The notes under the pieces: model-generated
The model's database searches: none
What the model saw: the letters and a program-made list of their open reading frames with translations, nothing else
Told to the model about the DNA's origin: nothing
From: Hydractinia symbiolongicarpus
Taxonomy: Eukaryota > Cnidaria > Hydrozoa > Anthoathecata > Hydractiniidae
Assembly: GCF_029227915.1 (NCBI RefSeq)
Contig: NC_079888.1
Location: forward strand, 9,221,001 to 9,285,000
Length of the DNA: 64,000 bases
Reading direction: 5' to 3'
Made by a program: the position numbers and the translations under genes
Part shown: positions 23,428-35,069 of the stretch, in pieces
How positions within the stretch are numbered: the stretch's first letter is position 1
How the letters are laid out: each line of letters begins with the position of its first letter

Positions 23428-24185
23428 CTTGACTAACTCTGTTAGAGGGAGACTTAACTCTCGAGGGAGGAGCGCGTTTTAAAGTGAAAGTCAATAAATT
23501 GTGACGTAAAAAACCAATTAAAAAAAGGGAAAATACAAAAAACTGTATTTATATGTCTGATGTTATTTTGGCTTCTCAAAAGTTTTTAAAACGTAAGTGT
23601 TGGCTGAACAAGGTATGTGAGTTTTTATATTTTATGATGAGATAAGAAGTCAACTTTTATGTTGTAGTTTTTCAATAAAAACTTTAAAAAACAACTCAAC
23701 AAAGGCAGTCAGGTTTCCAGACAGCGTTTTTTGTGAAAAGAACAGAACTCATTTTATCATTTCTATCAAAGAACGTAACAGCTCCTGGGTTCAAGGTTAG
23801 GCAATTGTTTGAACCTACAACCTGGATAAACACTGCATCAAGTATATATTTGAGAAAAGAAAAAGTTTTCTTCCTTCAAAGATTATACTTGGTATACTGT
23901 CATACAAACCTCTACCAACCCCCAGGCTCTTAGTCTCATTTTTATTACGGGACAACGAAACGAAATCTTTTTCTTTCTCGCCTTCCTGATATCAAAAAGA
24001 GAAAAAAAAGTCTGGGATAAAGGTTGGTAGTATATTTTTACTTTACTATTCCGCAAAACAACTTTGAAAACAAATTCTGAACTTTGGTGAATCTAGTAGT
24101 AGTACCAAGTTTCTTATAAACCACCTTCTTTAAAAAATGCGTAACTGAATAATTAACTTCATCTTCAAAATATTATCCTCCTCTG
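23428..24185. other. Spacer between MANBAL-like gene and caspase gene
   Basis: Divergent spacer that probably includes both promoters. Around 23920-24035 is another foldback-like copy with CAACCCCCAGG and GTCTGGGATAAAGGTTGGT ends. No other gene seen. Confidence 0.5.
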
Positions 24186-25295
24186 ATGCTTTTAGAGAAT
24201 ATGTCAAATAAAGTGAAACAACATGACCAGGTCGACAGCGCTGGTGACTCAGCTTGTTCGCTTACCCATGTGGAAAAAGACAAAACACTTGGTGAATTCG
24301 GGGAAGAAATAATGTGCGAGAACGCTGAATCTGATATAACGGCAGAAAATCTTGACAGTACCGATGGACCCTTTAATTTTTCTTTTTGGAAGAAGAAACA
24401 GCATACAAATACTAACATTTCCCAAATTAGGGACGAAGAAAACATCGTGTTCACACATACTAAACATGAACCAAAACAACCAGACACGAAATTAACATTC
24501 GACGTTGATCCAGACACGTATGAAGTAAATACGTTTCCGCGTGGAATAGTGACGTTGATAAATATCAAGCAATTTCATAAGAGGTTATTACTTGGAACCC
24601 GAGAGGGAACAGACAAGGACGCGGAAAGGATTTGCAAGTTATTTCTAGATCTAGGCTTTATTGTTAATCGATATGATAATCCCTCGTGTGAACAGATCTT
24701 GGAAATCATGGAGAAAGCGGCGCTTGCCGATTATTCTAAAATGAGTTGTTGCGTATGTGCCATTTTGAGTCACGGAAAAGAAGGTTATATTAACGGGACA
24801 GACGGAAGAGTTAAAATTACAGAAATTACAAGTTTATTTAAAACCAACGGACTTGTTGGTAAACCAAAATTATTTTTATTCCAAGCTTGTAGAGGGAGAA
24901 AGTATATGGACCCAATGTCTTTGGATGTTGTTGACGGCAAAATGGACGTGGTTGAAAGAGATGGCATCAGCAATCCTAAAAAGTCTGAAGTGATTTCGCT
25001 TCCATCTGAAGCGGATTTCCTATACGCATACTCAACAGTTCCGGAATACTTCTCATGGCGCAGTGTCACAGATGGATCCTGGTTTATTGAAACCGTTTCT
25101 TGCGTCTTTCGACAGTTATCGCAAAAATTGGACGTCAATCGAATGTTCACACGGGTCAACGGACAAATGTCTAATCGAGAGTCGTTTACAGAAAAAAAAG
25201 CGACAGATGGTAAACGTCAAATCGCGTCTATTGTGAGCCAATTGAGAAAAGATCTTTTCTTGTATTCGCCATACGGTGCGTTGCCACGAGATTAA
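24186..25295 (+). CDS. Caspase, executioner-like cysteine protease
   Basis: An uninterrupted 369-residue frame. The first 120 residues are polar and acidic with no CARD or death-effector pattern. The catalytic domain starts near NTFPRGIVTLIN (about 115). GTREGTDKDAERI holds the substrate-pocket Arg (139), ILSHGKEG the catalytic His (196) and QACRG the catalytic Cys (235). DVVDGKMDVVERDG (247-260) is a likely linker cut on activation. YSTVPEYFSWRSVTDGSW (282-299) forms the small-subunit substrate groove with the Arg at 292, and VSQLRKDLFLY is the usual C-terminal strand. All residues needed for activity are present. Caspases cut proteins after Asp during apoptosis, in the cytosol; the groove sequence is nearest to caspase-3/7. 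The coding region has no intron, unlike most multi-exon genes around it. Start is the first ATG; Met6 is an alternative. Confidence 0.93.
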   Translation: MLLENMSNKVKQHDQVDSAGDSACSLTHVEKDKTLGEFGEEIMCENAESDITAENLDSTDGPFNFSFWKKKQHTNTNISQIRDEENIVFTHTKHEPKQPDTKLTFDVDPDTYEVNTFPRGIVTLINIKQFHKRLLLGTREGTDKDAERICKLFLDLGFIVNRYDNPSCEQILEIMEKAALADYSKMSCCVCAILSHGKEGYINGTDGRVKITEITSLFKTNGLVGKPKLFLFQACRGRKYMDPMSLDVVDGKMDVVERDGISNPKKSEVISLPSEADFLYAYSTVPEYFSWRSVTDGSWFIETVSCVFRQLSQKLDVNRMFTRVNGQMSNRESFTEKKATDGKRQIASIVSQLRKDLFLYSPYGALPRD

Positions 25296-27560
25296 TTCTA
25301 AAATGTTGGGAAAACGAAAACAATTTACAAGAACTTTGTGTGTAAATTAAGTGGATTAATTTTGACGAAGTCAAAAAAAGTCTTATTTTGCGAGAACTTA
25401 TTTTCGCGAATTGACCCCTTTTAAATTTTCGCGGAAACTTACTTTTTTTGAAAAAATCCTACAAGTAATTCAACTTTAAGCTATATATTTGCTTGATTTT
25501 AATTTTTTTCTTTTAAATTTGTATTGATAACAATATACAAAATAACAATATACAAATCATAAATTTAAAAATACATATATAGCAATATGGCAACCTTCGT
25601 CATTTTTTAAAGCCCGGGACAGGAACTCACATGGCTGATATAGAAAGAAGGAGTTTTCGAAATAAGGATGCGAAATTTTTCAGCAACCTCGTTCCCACCA
25701 CTTTTCATTTTTTTATTTTTGTTGTGACACGGTCTTTCAGTATAAAAAAAACCCGGAAAAGGACGCCATATATTTAGCATAGTTCATAGTTCGTCAGGCG
25801 GGAGAATCTTTCGTCGCAAAGCAAAAATAACGAGTTTTGTTTTATCTTTGAGGTACCTTTGCTGGAGAGAATTGTCATGCAATGATTCTATCGAGGAAAA
25901 ACATTTTTTAGAACTGGACGAATTTTTTTCTGAAATACACCTAAAGAAATGTGTTTTTTAAAAGCAACCTTATAAGCAACTGTACTAGAATCTACAAGAT
26001 TACGCTTCATTTTCCCGAATTTTAAACCGAATTATTACTTAATTTACATATTTAGTAAAAATGTGACACTTTGTCGAATAATTGGGTGAACACTTAAATT
26101 TTTAATCTTGAATTCTTTTTAAATTTTTCAATTGTCTGCTAAGCAATTTTTCTATTAAATTTTGGGCAATCTTTAGCCAAAAGCTTTGTTTACACCTGTT
26201 TTCTCTTTTTAAACAATAGAACTATTGTTCTTAACCCAAAATCCCAGCCCGATACTCTTAGCAAATTTTTATAAAGAAACGTGTAAATAACAGAACTCGT
26301 AGATGCGTGTACACTTAATCTCCCAGTGAAAGCGGCCTGATCGCTTAGAATACATAACGATTTATTATATATTTTCCAAAATGACGTAAAAATTTTTTAC
26401 GACAAAACGCGATATCAATCTTAAACTCTCGTAATCTCGTGTTGTATAATTCCACTATCACAGAGTGTCACACACTCGAGGTTTTTACCATTCATCCCGG
26501 TTTTTTTTACTCTCCTTCCCAGTGTTGCACTCTTGATTGCGGTTGATAAATAATCAGACAAAAATTGGTAAATACATATTTATTTTCTAAAATTATTTAT
26601 GTACAAACGATCTCTATAAGAATAAAATTTTCGCTCGTACAATTTAAATATTTTAATATAGGAACTTGGTTAGAAAAAACTTACCAAATTAGTACCCAGT
26701 CTAGCTGTTTGGCAAACATTTTACAGACGACTCTGAATATCTAGAATTTTCAACAGGATCAGTGTTTAGATATGTCTTTGAGTAGTTACAGGGTCGAAAA
26801 ATCTGAATAAAAAATCTGGAAGTAACAAAACTAATAGGATGTAGAAAAAAGTTGTTAAGCAGGAAGTTAGTAAATACTTTTGACGCCCAAGTAAACGCCC
26901 ATGCTATACACTTAGCGCCATCTTCTATAAACGCCTGGGTATAAAACCCTGAAAACGTCCCCTTGAGACACCCTTCTTCACTCCCTCTAAAATCACGACA
27001 AAGGTCTCTATCACATTTGTATTGTGAAGAAAGTGATGTAGCAATGCACATAATACTCTATGGAATACATTATTCAAGTAGTAAGAAGTAAACTATATCC
27101 CCACCACCCGCTCCCACCCTGAATTAACCTAGGGAAAATTCTGAGATGTTGGTAAGACTACATATTCAAATATTTTCGAGATGTAGAATATATGAGAGGC
27201 ATGGAAAAGAGTTGCAAATGAGATGTGATCCAAGAAGGTTCGCTCTGAAAGGTGGAGTGTAAAGAATATATAAATCCCAGCTCAATTGCTTTTGTTGTAC
27301 GCAAAGCATTTAGCTATTATATGGTTTTGAAAATCTTCAAAGAAATATATACAATGTGCAGTTTTACCATTAAAAATAAAATTAGGAACTACAGAAAAAA
27401 TTGTTGAATTATTTTACATTTATGACTTAAAAATATTTTAAAATTAATTTTCTTGTGTACAATATATACATACCGATTTTTATGTTGACAAAACAATTGC
27501 TTATTGAAAAAAACGAACAATGTTCCAGACGTTTTGTCTTGAAACATTTATTGGCCTATA
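25296..27560. other. Intergenic stretch between caspase and Bora 3' end
   Basis: Contains a TTTCGCG-motif cluster (25375-25440), a foldback-like fragment near 25686-25765 (CAACCTCGTTCCC end), and at 26210-26261 an inverted copy of 21182-21230 (AGAACAATAGTTCTATT word). The minus frame at 26701-27051 is not supported as a gene. AATAAA on the minus strand at 27552-27547 lies just after the Bora stop and could serve as its polyadenylation signal. Confidence 0.5.
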
Positions 27561-30500
27561 TTACTTCAAAGGCGAAAGTAAAAGATCTTTATATGCTGAG
27601 TTCATGGACTTATAGTCACTCAGCTGAAGTGTTTCACATTCAACTATGTGCTTTTGTTGAACTTTATAGGACAGCGGAGTCCTTCTAAAGCGGTATTTGG
27701 GTGCAACTCGTGAACGCGATGCAGCTATGTTAGATGACGACAACGTTGATCGCGCTCTTTGTTGGTGCGGCCACGTATAGCTCCGATATAACATGAGTCT
27801 ACTTAACTGACTAGAAGACCGGTTCAAGAAGTTTGACCGCTGTATCTTTTTACCGGACCAATTTTTCTTGTTGCTAAGAGACAATTGATCCAATCGCAAA
27901 ATTGGTGATATTGATCGGACACGTGGAGTTGTGTGGTGCCGCGTGATTTTTGTGTTGCCGCTACTCCACTCCATGCTGGATACACCACTGTCCACTCGTC
28001 CTTCCTCCACAACTACATTAAGAGAATCTCTCGCCGAAGTGTCATCAACAGAACATCTGTCTACGGTACTACCGGTCATTTCCACAGTGTTACCGGTCAT
28101 TTCCGAGGTGCTACCAGACAGACCGGAAATACTCCCTACAACTTCGGTACTGTTTAAGGGAAGATCTCGAAAAAACCGTCGAGGACGAATGTTTTCTTTA
28201 TCGGAAAACTCTCGTTCAAACGAGTTAGTAAACTTTGTTGCACGTCTAAGTGCTGCATTCGCTCGTAAACAAACAAGATCATCGCCTAAGTTTGTGTCTT
28301 TCGATGGACTGTCTTTCCACCACATTTCGAGCTCCGGACTGATGCTACTTTCTGACAGGGCCACTTTCTGCGGTAAAATCGGCTTAGGTAAAACTTTGGG
28401 ATTCGTGGATGACTTCATACTTTCTGTCAACACAGGCTTAGGTAAAGCTCTCCGTTTGCCGCTGTTACAAGCCGTATTAAAACGCGTGCTTTCTTCGCAG
28501 ATGAAGCTCTTTAAATTAGTTCGTGTCGGTGTGACCGCGTCTCGATGTTTCAGAATGCCTTTTAAGGGAGTTGTGTTACCACTATTTGTATTAATAAGTC
28601 CATATGTAGGACTGATATACGGGTTTTTTTCTCCCTTGACTTTTAAAGATGTCGCATCACTTGACGCATGCTCAGCGCGGTCTTCTTTTTCAGCTGAAGC
28701 CTTCACATATTCCCCATCCTTCTCACAATTACGCATGTTGCCATTTTTGTTTGAAGTTAATTCTTCTAGTGACGCCAGCTCAGTTATATCAAGTGGACCT
28801 ATGGTTGGAGAAAGGTGTCATACATAGCACTGCCCATGTAACGAGAAGCAAAACAATGATTAAAAATCCTAATAAAAAATAGTTAGTCATTTGTGAACAA
28901 TCATTTTAACAGAAACATTTAAGGATTTTTCACGTCGACCCTAATCCAAACCCGGCCTAAATTGTCGATATTTTTTGCACGTTGGTCAAACTCACATTAA
29001 AAACAAAAAAATACTGTCATTTCAGGGTTTGGCTTGAAAGGTCCAAGACATACATACGGCACTTATAAATATCCAAACTAATTATGAGCTTGTTGCACAA
29101 ATGCAACTTCTTTATGAACGACACTATTACAAGCGACACCAGGTTGAAATTCTTTATTTAGGCAATTGATAAGTGACACTTTAGGCAGCTCGAGATCCAA
29201 CCTAGTCTTATAATTTCAATGTAATCTGGAGTCAGTAGAACGTTAAGCAACACTAAAACTGAAGTAAAAAGAATGAGAACAAGAGGAATTTCCCTGACCA
29301 GTATCCTCTGAGTTATGCTCGTCCTTGTCTTTGGAACTGTGCTCATTAATAGAAGAGATATCACATCCAGTAAAAGCAAGTATGTTTCGAGCTGTCGATT
29401 CTTTGATACTTTGTTGACCGCTCTCACTAGGCTCCAAAAAATCAAAACCTAAAAGAACCAGTCAATATCGTTATTATAAACGAAAAATAAAGTTGTAAAA
29501 AATACGCAGACGAAACATTACTACCTTGTTTCTATTACTTTTCGCGCAGTAAGAAGAAAGTTCGCGCGTATTAATTTTCGCGCATCGCGTTATCAATTTT
29601 TGCGTAAGTTCAAAAAATGAGAACCAGAAGGGTAAAAACTAGGGTTTTAGAGGAAATATTGATAAATTGAAGGTATTTCTCAATTCTAACGTGGAATTAA
29701 CTATAAATCCAAGTAAACACGTATTCCAAGAAAATTTAATGTGAACCAATTGTCATCTTTCTAAGTGCGGCTCATATCCTGCAAAATTGTGCTTAGTTGT
29801 ATAGGTTTTTCTTTATAACTGATATGAGTGTGCAAAAAGTAGTTTTAAGGGAACAAATAATGCCAAAAAACACAACTTGTAACGTTTCTTTAATCCTGCA
29901 GAACAGAAGAAGTATAAACAAAAACAAAAGTACATACCCGCATTGCTTGAAGTCGGTTGCGATGGAGCACTTTCATATTTTATTGGAGAAATATCTGGAG
30001 AATTAAACCTAACATCACGACTTGATTCTCGAATGTTTTCGTCCGTCTCATTCAAATCAAAGCTGACGTCTGGTAAATATGAGTAGGTGCTGGCATCCTT
30101 TGCTTTGGATGAACGGATAGGCGAAACATCGACAGACGAAAAGGAAGTGTCGTCACGTAGTTTGTGTGGCGTACCAACATTGGAAGCTTGTTTTGGACTG
30201 GTGTCGTCGGAAGAACTAAACACGGACAGTGTACTTCCTGTTGACATCTCTTTAACTGGAGATATCGACGGACTGAGGCAGTTATCTGTAGAGAAAGAAA
30301 CGGGCGAGTTACGCTTATTGGTGGAGGTTTCGCCCGTGGGACTTGATGTTGTATAACCCGGTGTCAAACGTGGGCTGGGTTTGTCTTCCAGCTTAACTGG
30401 CGTTTTTGGTTCGTGAACAAAAAGTTTACGGCGCAGAGATGAAATCATTAACTCTTTCGCCTCATCTGATTCCTCAGTGTATGAGTAAAAGTTTTTACTG

Positions 30501-33034
30501 ATTAAAGTCTCGAGATTGAAGTCGACTGGAAATGTTAAAACTGTCTGACAACATGCATCAGCTAACATGGTATCCTCAGCTGTTGAAATGCTCATGCGAT
30601 CTCGACTCACGCTTGATGCTGCATGAGATATGTACGAAGTATTGCAGGAGTTTTCTGCTTGATCGGTGATATATCTCGTCGTTGGAGGGTTTGGTGAGAA
30701 TGTGACGCGCTTCAAGATATCAGCTCGATTGTCCAACCAGGGAGAAGGCAACAGTACGTTTCGGAAGTATTCATCAACCTGCTGCTGGTGTTTCTCTTCA
30801 TCTTCTTGCCTCTCATACCTGAATAAAAGTATTCTTTCATCAAAAATTAATTCAAACACAGTTTTCGGTGTTTTAACTACTCCTTTTGTTAAAATAATGC
30901 CTGTTCTGAAGTTCTTAAAACAACCATTTTTTTACCCCAAAGCCCACATAACCCTTCAGTCAACTTCCTTTCCCCCCCTACTCTGCAATGATCCAGTTTT
31001 AAGCAATATTTACATCTACCTGTTCAAATAAAGTTGAAAAAGACTAAATAAAATTTTACTCCACACTCCAGCAAGATCCGTTTTGGGAATTGCGACATTT
31101 TTTGATCACAACATTATCAGCACACAACAAAAAAAATCAATATTTTTAAAAGATCATATTGTAATGGTAACCAAGACATCCAATATCAGGTTCAGCGATG
31201 TATTTCAAAACACTTGATATATGCCAAGGCAAATTGTTGCTTACAATAAAGGACTAAACTCTTAAAATGCCTTCTCATTTTTAAAAAGACCCTTGTTTTG
31301 GTTGAAAAATAATAACTTTTTCACAATTTGAGTTGCCATTGGTGACTAAGGAAATAGCAAGAAAACAACAACTATTAACTAAATGTTGAAAAAAACCCTA
31401 CAAATTTAACACGATTTGTACTGAATTTTAGGTTCGTTCTAGCCGATTTCCAACGTTTGAACTAAAAATTTTTTAAGTTAAAATAAAATTTTTTGATTAG
31501 AAAAGTTAGACGAATTAGGCCGAATTTGAATCTATTTTAACTGATTTTTATAGCAAATGATATCGTCTTGTATAAAAATAAACAGATGTCATTAAAGTTC
31601 AGGGACGATTTTAGACGAGGGAAAACGTCCTGTAGAAGCTTATAAAACATGTGGTTGTTTTAATTTCTATATTTTATAAGAAAATAGTAATTTTATTTCA
31701 GAATAAGCTATGGTGATCTTTAAGCTTTATAGGGTCGTTTTCTCATCATTCGAAAAGTAATACAGAGATTTTTTAGCTTCTCACATATAAGCTTCTCATG
31801 TTAACATGTGGCTGCTATGTGAGATTAAATTCATGTAAAGTTACAATAAAGCGGTAATAGATAGGGTACAAATATAACATAAAAAAATATGGCGTATATA
31901 TCCTACAAACATATAAAATCAACAACAGAGAAAAAAGGAAAAATAAACAAATAAATATAAAGGAGCAAACAAACTGGTAAATAAACATTGAAGACGAAGT
32001 TGCAATTTTCAACATATGGAAAACATCTTTCTATTCCTTAGGTGTAATGATCATTTTTATAACGTTTGTTGATCAGGATGAAATGTTGGCACCAGAATGA
32101 TTTTATTATGATTTTTGAAAGAAATCTATATAGTTTTTGAACATTACTTTTTTAACTATCAGAGCTTTTAATTGCGGATGCTTGCACAACATCATGTAAA
32201 ATTTCAACAATCTTACACCACAAAACACTGAAATAAAAGTCAGTATAACTTTTACTTATTTATTGTGAGGAAACAGCTGGCAAGAAACAAAACGAAGTAA
32301 GAACTAAAACAGCTCATCTTATCAATATCACAAACATAAACCACATGGTAATACAGCTTTATTTTACTGCTAATAAAATGGTACATATACCCAAAAAATG
32401 CATTCATTTGCAATTTGGGTTTATGGCAAAATATAAATCAACTCCTGCTAGGGACTAACTTACTATGACAATTCCAAATGACTGTAGATTAAACCACCTG
32501 TTAATATTAAGACCTCCTCAACAGTTTGTTGAAAGCACATACAAAAATCAAAGACATTCAAAAAAATATTGGACATGCAGATCAATGTAAAAATGATTAA
32601 AATAATTAAATAAGAAACTTTCATTATTTATAGAACATCCCTTTGGAAATGAGAATTTTGTTGTGTTTGGTATCTTCAATCAACGCAGAATAATGGATTA
32701 TTGGTGACCCTGATGAATAAAACTTTTATAGCATTGGTGATCAGCACAAACATTTTAAAAGCATACGTATATTTTGTTTTAAAATTGATCGAACTCACGT
32801 TACACTGTATTCTTGATTTGGAAACAAATCCATTTGAGCTGGTTTTAAAAGAGCAATTTGATCAATCGACCATCGGAATTCTTCAGCAGATTTTCTTTTC
32901 GGTGTAGAAGGATTGATAAACACTGATGAATCAAGTACTGGAAAGTTTTCTTTATCATACAGCTGACTGTCGAAGGGATTCCGAGTTATTTCTAAGTTGT
33001 TTCCTTCAAACTCATCCGCTGAGTTATCTTCCAT
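27561..33034 (-). CDS. BORA: Protein aurora borealis (Bora), Aurora A/Plk1 activator
   Basis: Four minus-strand exons: 33034-32799, 30818-29938, 29448-29299 and 28798-27561. Donors GTGAGT, GTATGT and GTCAGG; phases 2, 1, 1 agree at every join; 834 residues (human 559). Conserved blocks in family order: NPF near 19, FRWSID (53-58, followed by QIALLKP), VLLPSPW (100-106, with the Ser-Pro whose phosphorylation by Cdk1 drives Plk1 activation in vertebrates), CCQTVLTFPVDFN (168-180) and SSLRRKLF (205-212). Ser-Pro sites DVSPIR and DISPIK resemble polo-docking sites. DSGVSS (692-697) fits the DSGxxS phosphodegron through which Bora is destroyed. Bora binds Aurora A and opens Plk1 for phosphorylation at mitotic entry. 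The first in-frame ATG is at 33034. The last two exons are assigned by phase and by the degron, since this half is poorly conserved; intron 1 is about 2 kb. Confidence 0.9.
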
Positions 33035-33986
33035 CTTTGCCTCTATGTTATTAATCACTATCAAGTTTCATTACAAAAGTATTACAAGTATTCATAGATA
33101 TTGATTTTTTATGTTATGTTTTACAAAATACTACTTTTAGTTACTTTCAAGATCAGACTATTTAGGTAACATAAAAAGCTAAAGGATCGTCTTCACAAAC
33201 TTCACAATATTTTATTTGAAACAAATACATCACTGTAGATCTGTTGAAATGTAAAAGAAAGGTCTAAAAGTATTTTTATGTAATAAATTTATCACATTTT
33301 ATAATTGCTTTGAAAACAATTCGCTTGGATAAAGCGAATGTATGTGCTTGAAGCTTTATAATATTTTAGAAAAAGAAAAATTCACGACTGCGATAAAAAG
33401 CACTCGTAAATCTTTTTACGAGTGTGCGGGCAAATGCAAATCGGAAAATGTTGACATTAAAAAAGGTCTGATTTCTTTCCTTTGCGTGCATGTGCATTGT
33501 TTTCAATGCGAAGTCAAAACATTTCGTCACTTTCCAACACATCTAGCTATCTCTCTATATGTTGGCACATCATGGTAGCATTGCTTTTCTTAGTAGATAG
33601 ATGTGCATATTTTACATGGCTAGCCTCGCAAAATATCGAGGGATATACCCAATTATTTCCCAGGATGGGCCATGGCTTAGATCAGGAGTCCTAGAGTATT
33701 TAATGCTCATTTTGAGCTACACAGACTCAATTAGGGTCGGCATGCTTAGCTAACAGACAACTCCCTGTCACATCCCCAATGGCCCAAACACAGTGACGAC
33801 ATTACTTTAATATCTATTTGATTACTGCTTTTTTTTTTAAACTACAAAAACTACAGCCAGCACAGTTCTGTAGCTTTTCAACAAATTTACAATCAATATA
33901 TAAATATATACTATTTCAACAAATTTACAATCAATATATAAATATATACGTAGCTAGCTACCATAAAGGGGGGGGGGGTTAAATAC
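33035..33986. other. Spacer upstream of Bora
   Basis: Holds the Bora promoter or 5' untranslated exon. Contains a 38-bp tandem duplication at 33876-33949 and an AGCT simple repeat near 33952. Frames here on the plus strand are short and unsupported. Confidence 0.45.
33876..33949 (+). repeat. Two-copy 38-bp tandem duplication
   Basis: TTTCAACAAATTTACAATCA followed by an ATATATAAATATATAC tail occurs at 33876 and again at 33914. Confidence 0.85.
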
Positions 33987-34214
33987 CTGACCGTCTGATC
34001 TGATTAATATACTCATTCTTAGTAACTTCGTGAGAAAAATGGATTGGTGTCTGTCACAGGTTGGGTACGGCCTTAAATGGATGCTTAAATTTAATGGGAC
34101 CATATGTTTTACAGTCGTTATGGCTAACGCGGGTTGTTTAACATCACTTTCCTTCGCAAATGTTTTGAACGATCCAGTCATTTTCAAAAAATTCTCTTTT
34201 TTTTGCGCCACAGT
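33987..34214 (-). CDS. Putative coding exon of an unrecognised minus-strand gene
   Basis: A frame bounded by a possible acceptor (CTGTAG/ACTGTGGCG, exon start 34214) and a CAG/GTATTT donor at 33986. It reads in phase 0 at both ends. If translation starts inside it, the ATG is at 34181 (MTGSFKTFAKESDVKQPAL...). The composition looks coding (PLNLSIHLRPYPTCDRHQ), but I do not recognise a family. It could be joined in phase to the exon at 37987-37799 upstream and, in phase, to a site just before the Bora start downstream; neither join is proven. Confidence 0.4.
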
Positions 34215-35069
34215 CTACAGCACTATTATGCAGAACCAGTTATATTATAAGCTACAATCACTGATTTAGGTTCGGCAGTTTATTCCCCGGTTATCACGCT
34301 GGTTAATGAAGAATTTCATAGTGCAAACTCAGGTTGCGAAAAAGCCGAGAACAGTAATAATTTTTCCTATGACGCAGCGCATAAATTATCACGACTAAAT
34401 TTTTTAACATAAGTTTCGCAATCTCGGGTGCACGCCGGTGAGAAATTATTAAAACACGTGTCGGTCCGCGAGGAAAATATTTTTTTCGAAGCACACGTAG
34501 CCTAGTAAACTAAGCTTTCTTCTTCGAGTTGATAAAATGAGTTTCTCTCAAACTAAAGCTTAGACGCGAACGAATGACTAAGCGGAAACCCCAAGTTTAA
34601 ATTGGACAATATGACTAATCGCTTCGGAGCTAATTTTAAATTATCTGTGAATTGTTTACCAAGCTTGGTCACATCTTACTGTGGTAAAAACTTTTTAGTT
34701 TACTAATGTTTGTTAGGGTGAGTGAAACCACTCGCTGGAATATTCGGATGAAAAGGGCTTTCCCCGACATGGACCACATGAGCAAAGAACAATAGAATTA
34801 GCCAATTAAAAGGGGGCCAGATTTTGGCCGCAGAAAAATTGTTTGAGACCCAGCGTAATTTTTCTCACCTTAACTACTCCGATTTCCCGGTGGTAAGAAA
34901 AATTACGCTGGGTCTCCCTGGCTAAAGCACACGTGGAAACAAGTGATTAATTTTTGGATTTATTTCGTTTAACACATTTCATTTATTTTTTTGTGCCTAT
35001 GTAACGCCCTTTAAAGTTGCAGAGTAATATCTGAGGAGACAAGTTCTTACTGTTGTTTATCGTCGTCAG
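34215..35069. other. Spacer with 21-bp perfect inverted repeat
   Basis: Divergent spacer between the minus-strand exon at 34214 and the plus-strand gene starting at 35070. The only structure seen is the inverted repeat at 34845-34916. Confidence 0.5.
34845..34916. repeat. Inverted repeat with 21-bp perfect arms
   Basis: GAGACCCAGCGTAATTTTTC(T) at 34845-34865 is exactly mirrored at 34896-34916; the spacer is 30 bases. A related word (GACCCAGCATAATTTGTCTT) appears at 50107 in a MOV10L1 intron, so this is probably a dispersed small foldback. Confidence 0.85.

Noticed and set aside
24173-24568. 131-residue minus-strand frame
   Set aside because: Antisense shadow of the caspase prodomain.
26701-27051. 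116-residue minus-strand frame
   Set aside because: No family, no clear start context; composition suggests repeat-derived DNA.
27931-28827. 298-residue plus-strand frame
   Set aside because: Antisense to the last Bora exon, which carries the degron and phase-matched splice site.
30087-30356. 89-residue plus-strand frame
   Set aside because: Antisense to Bora exon 2.
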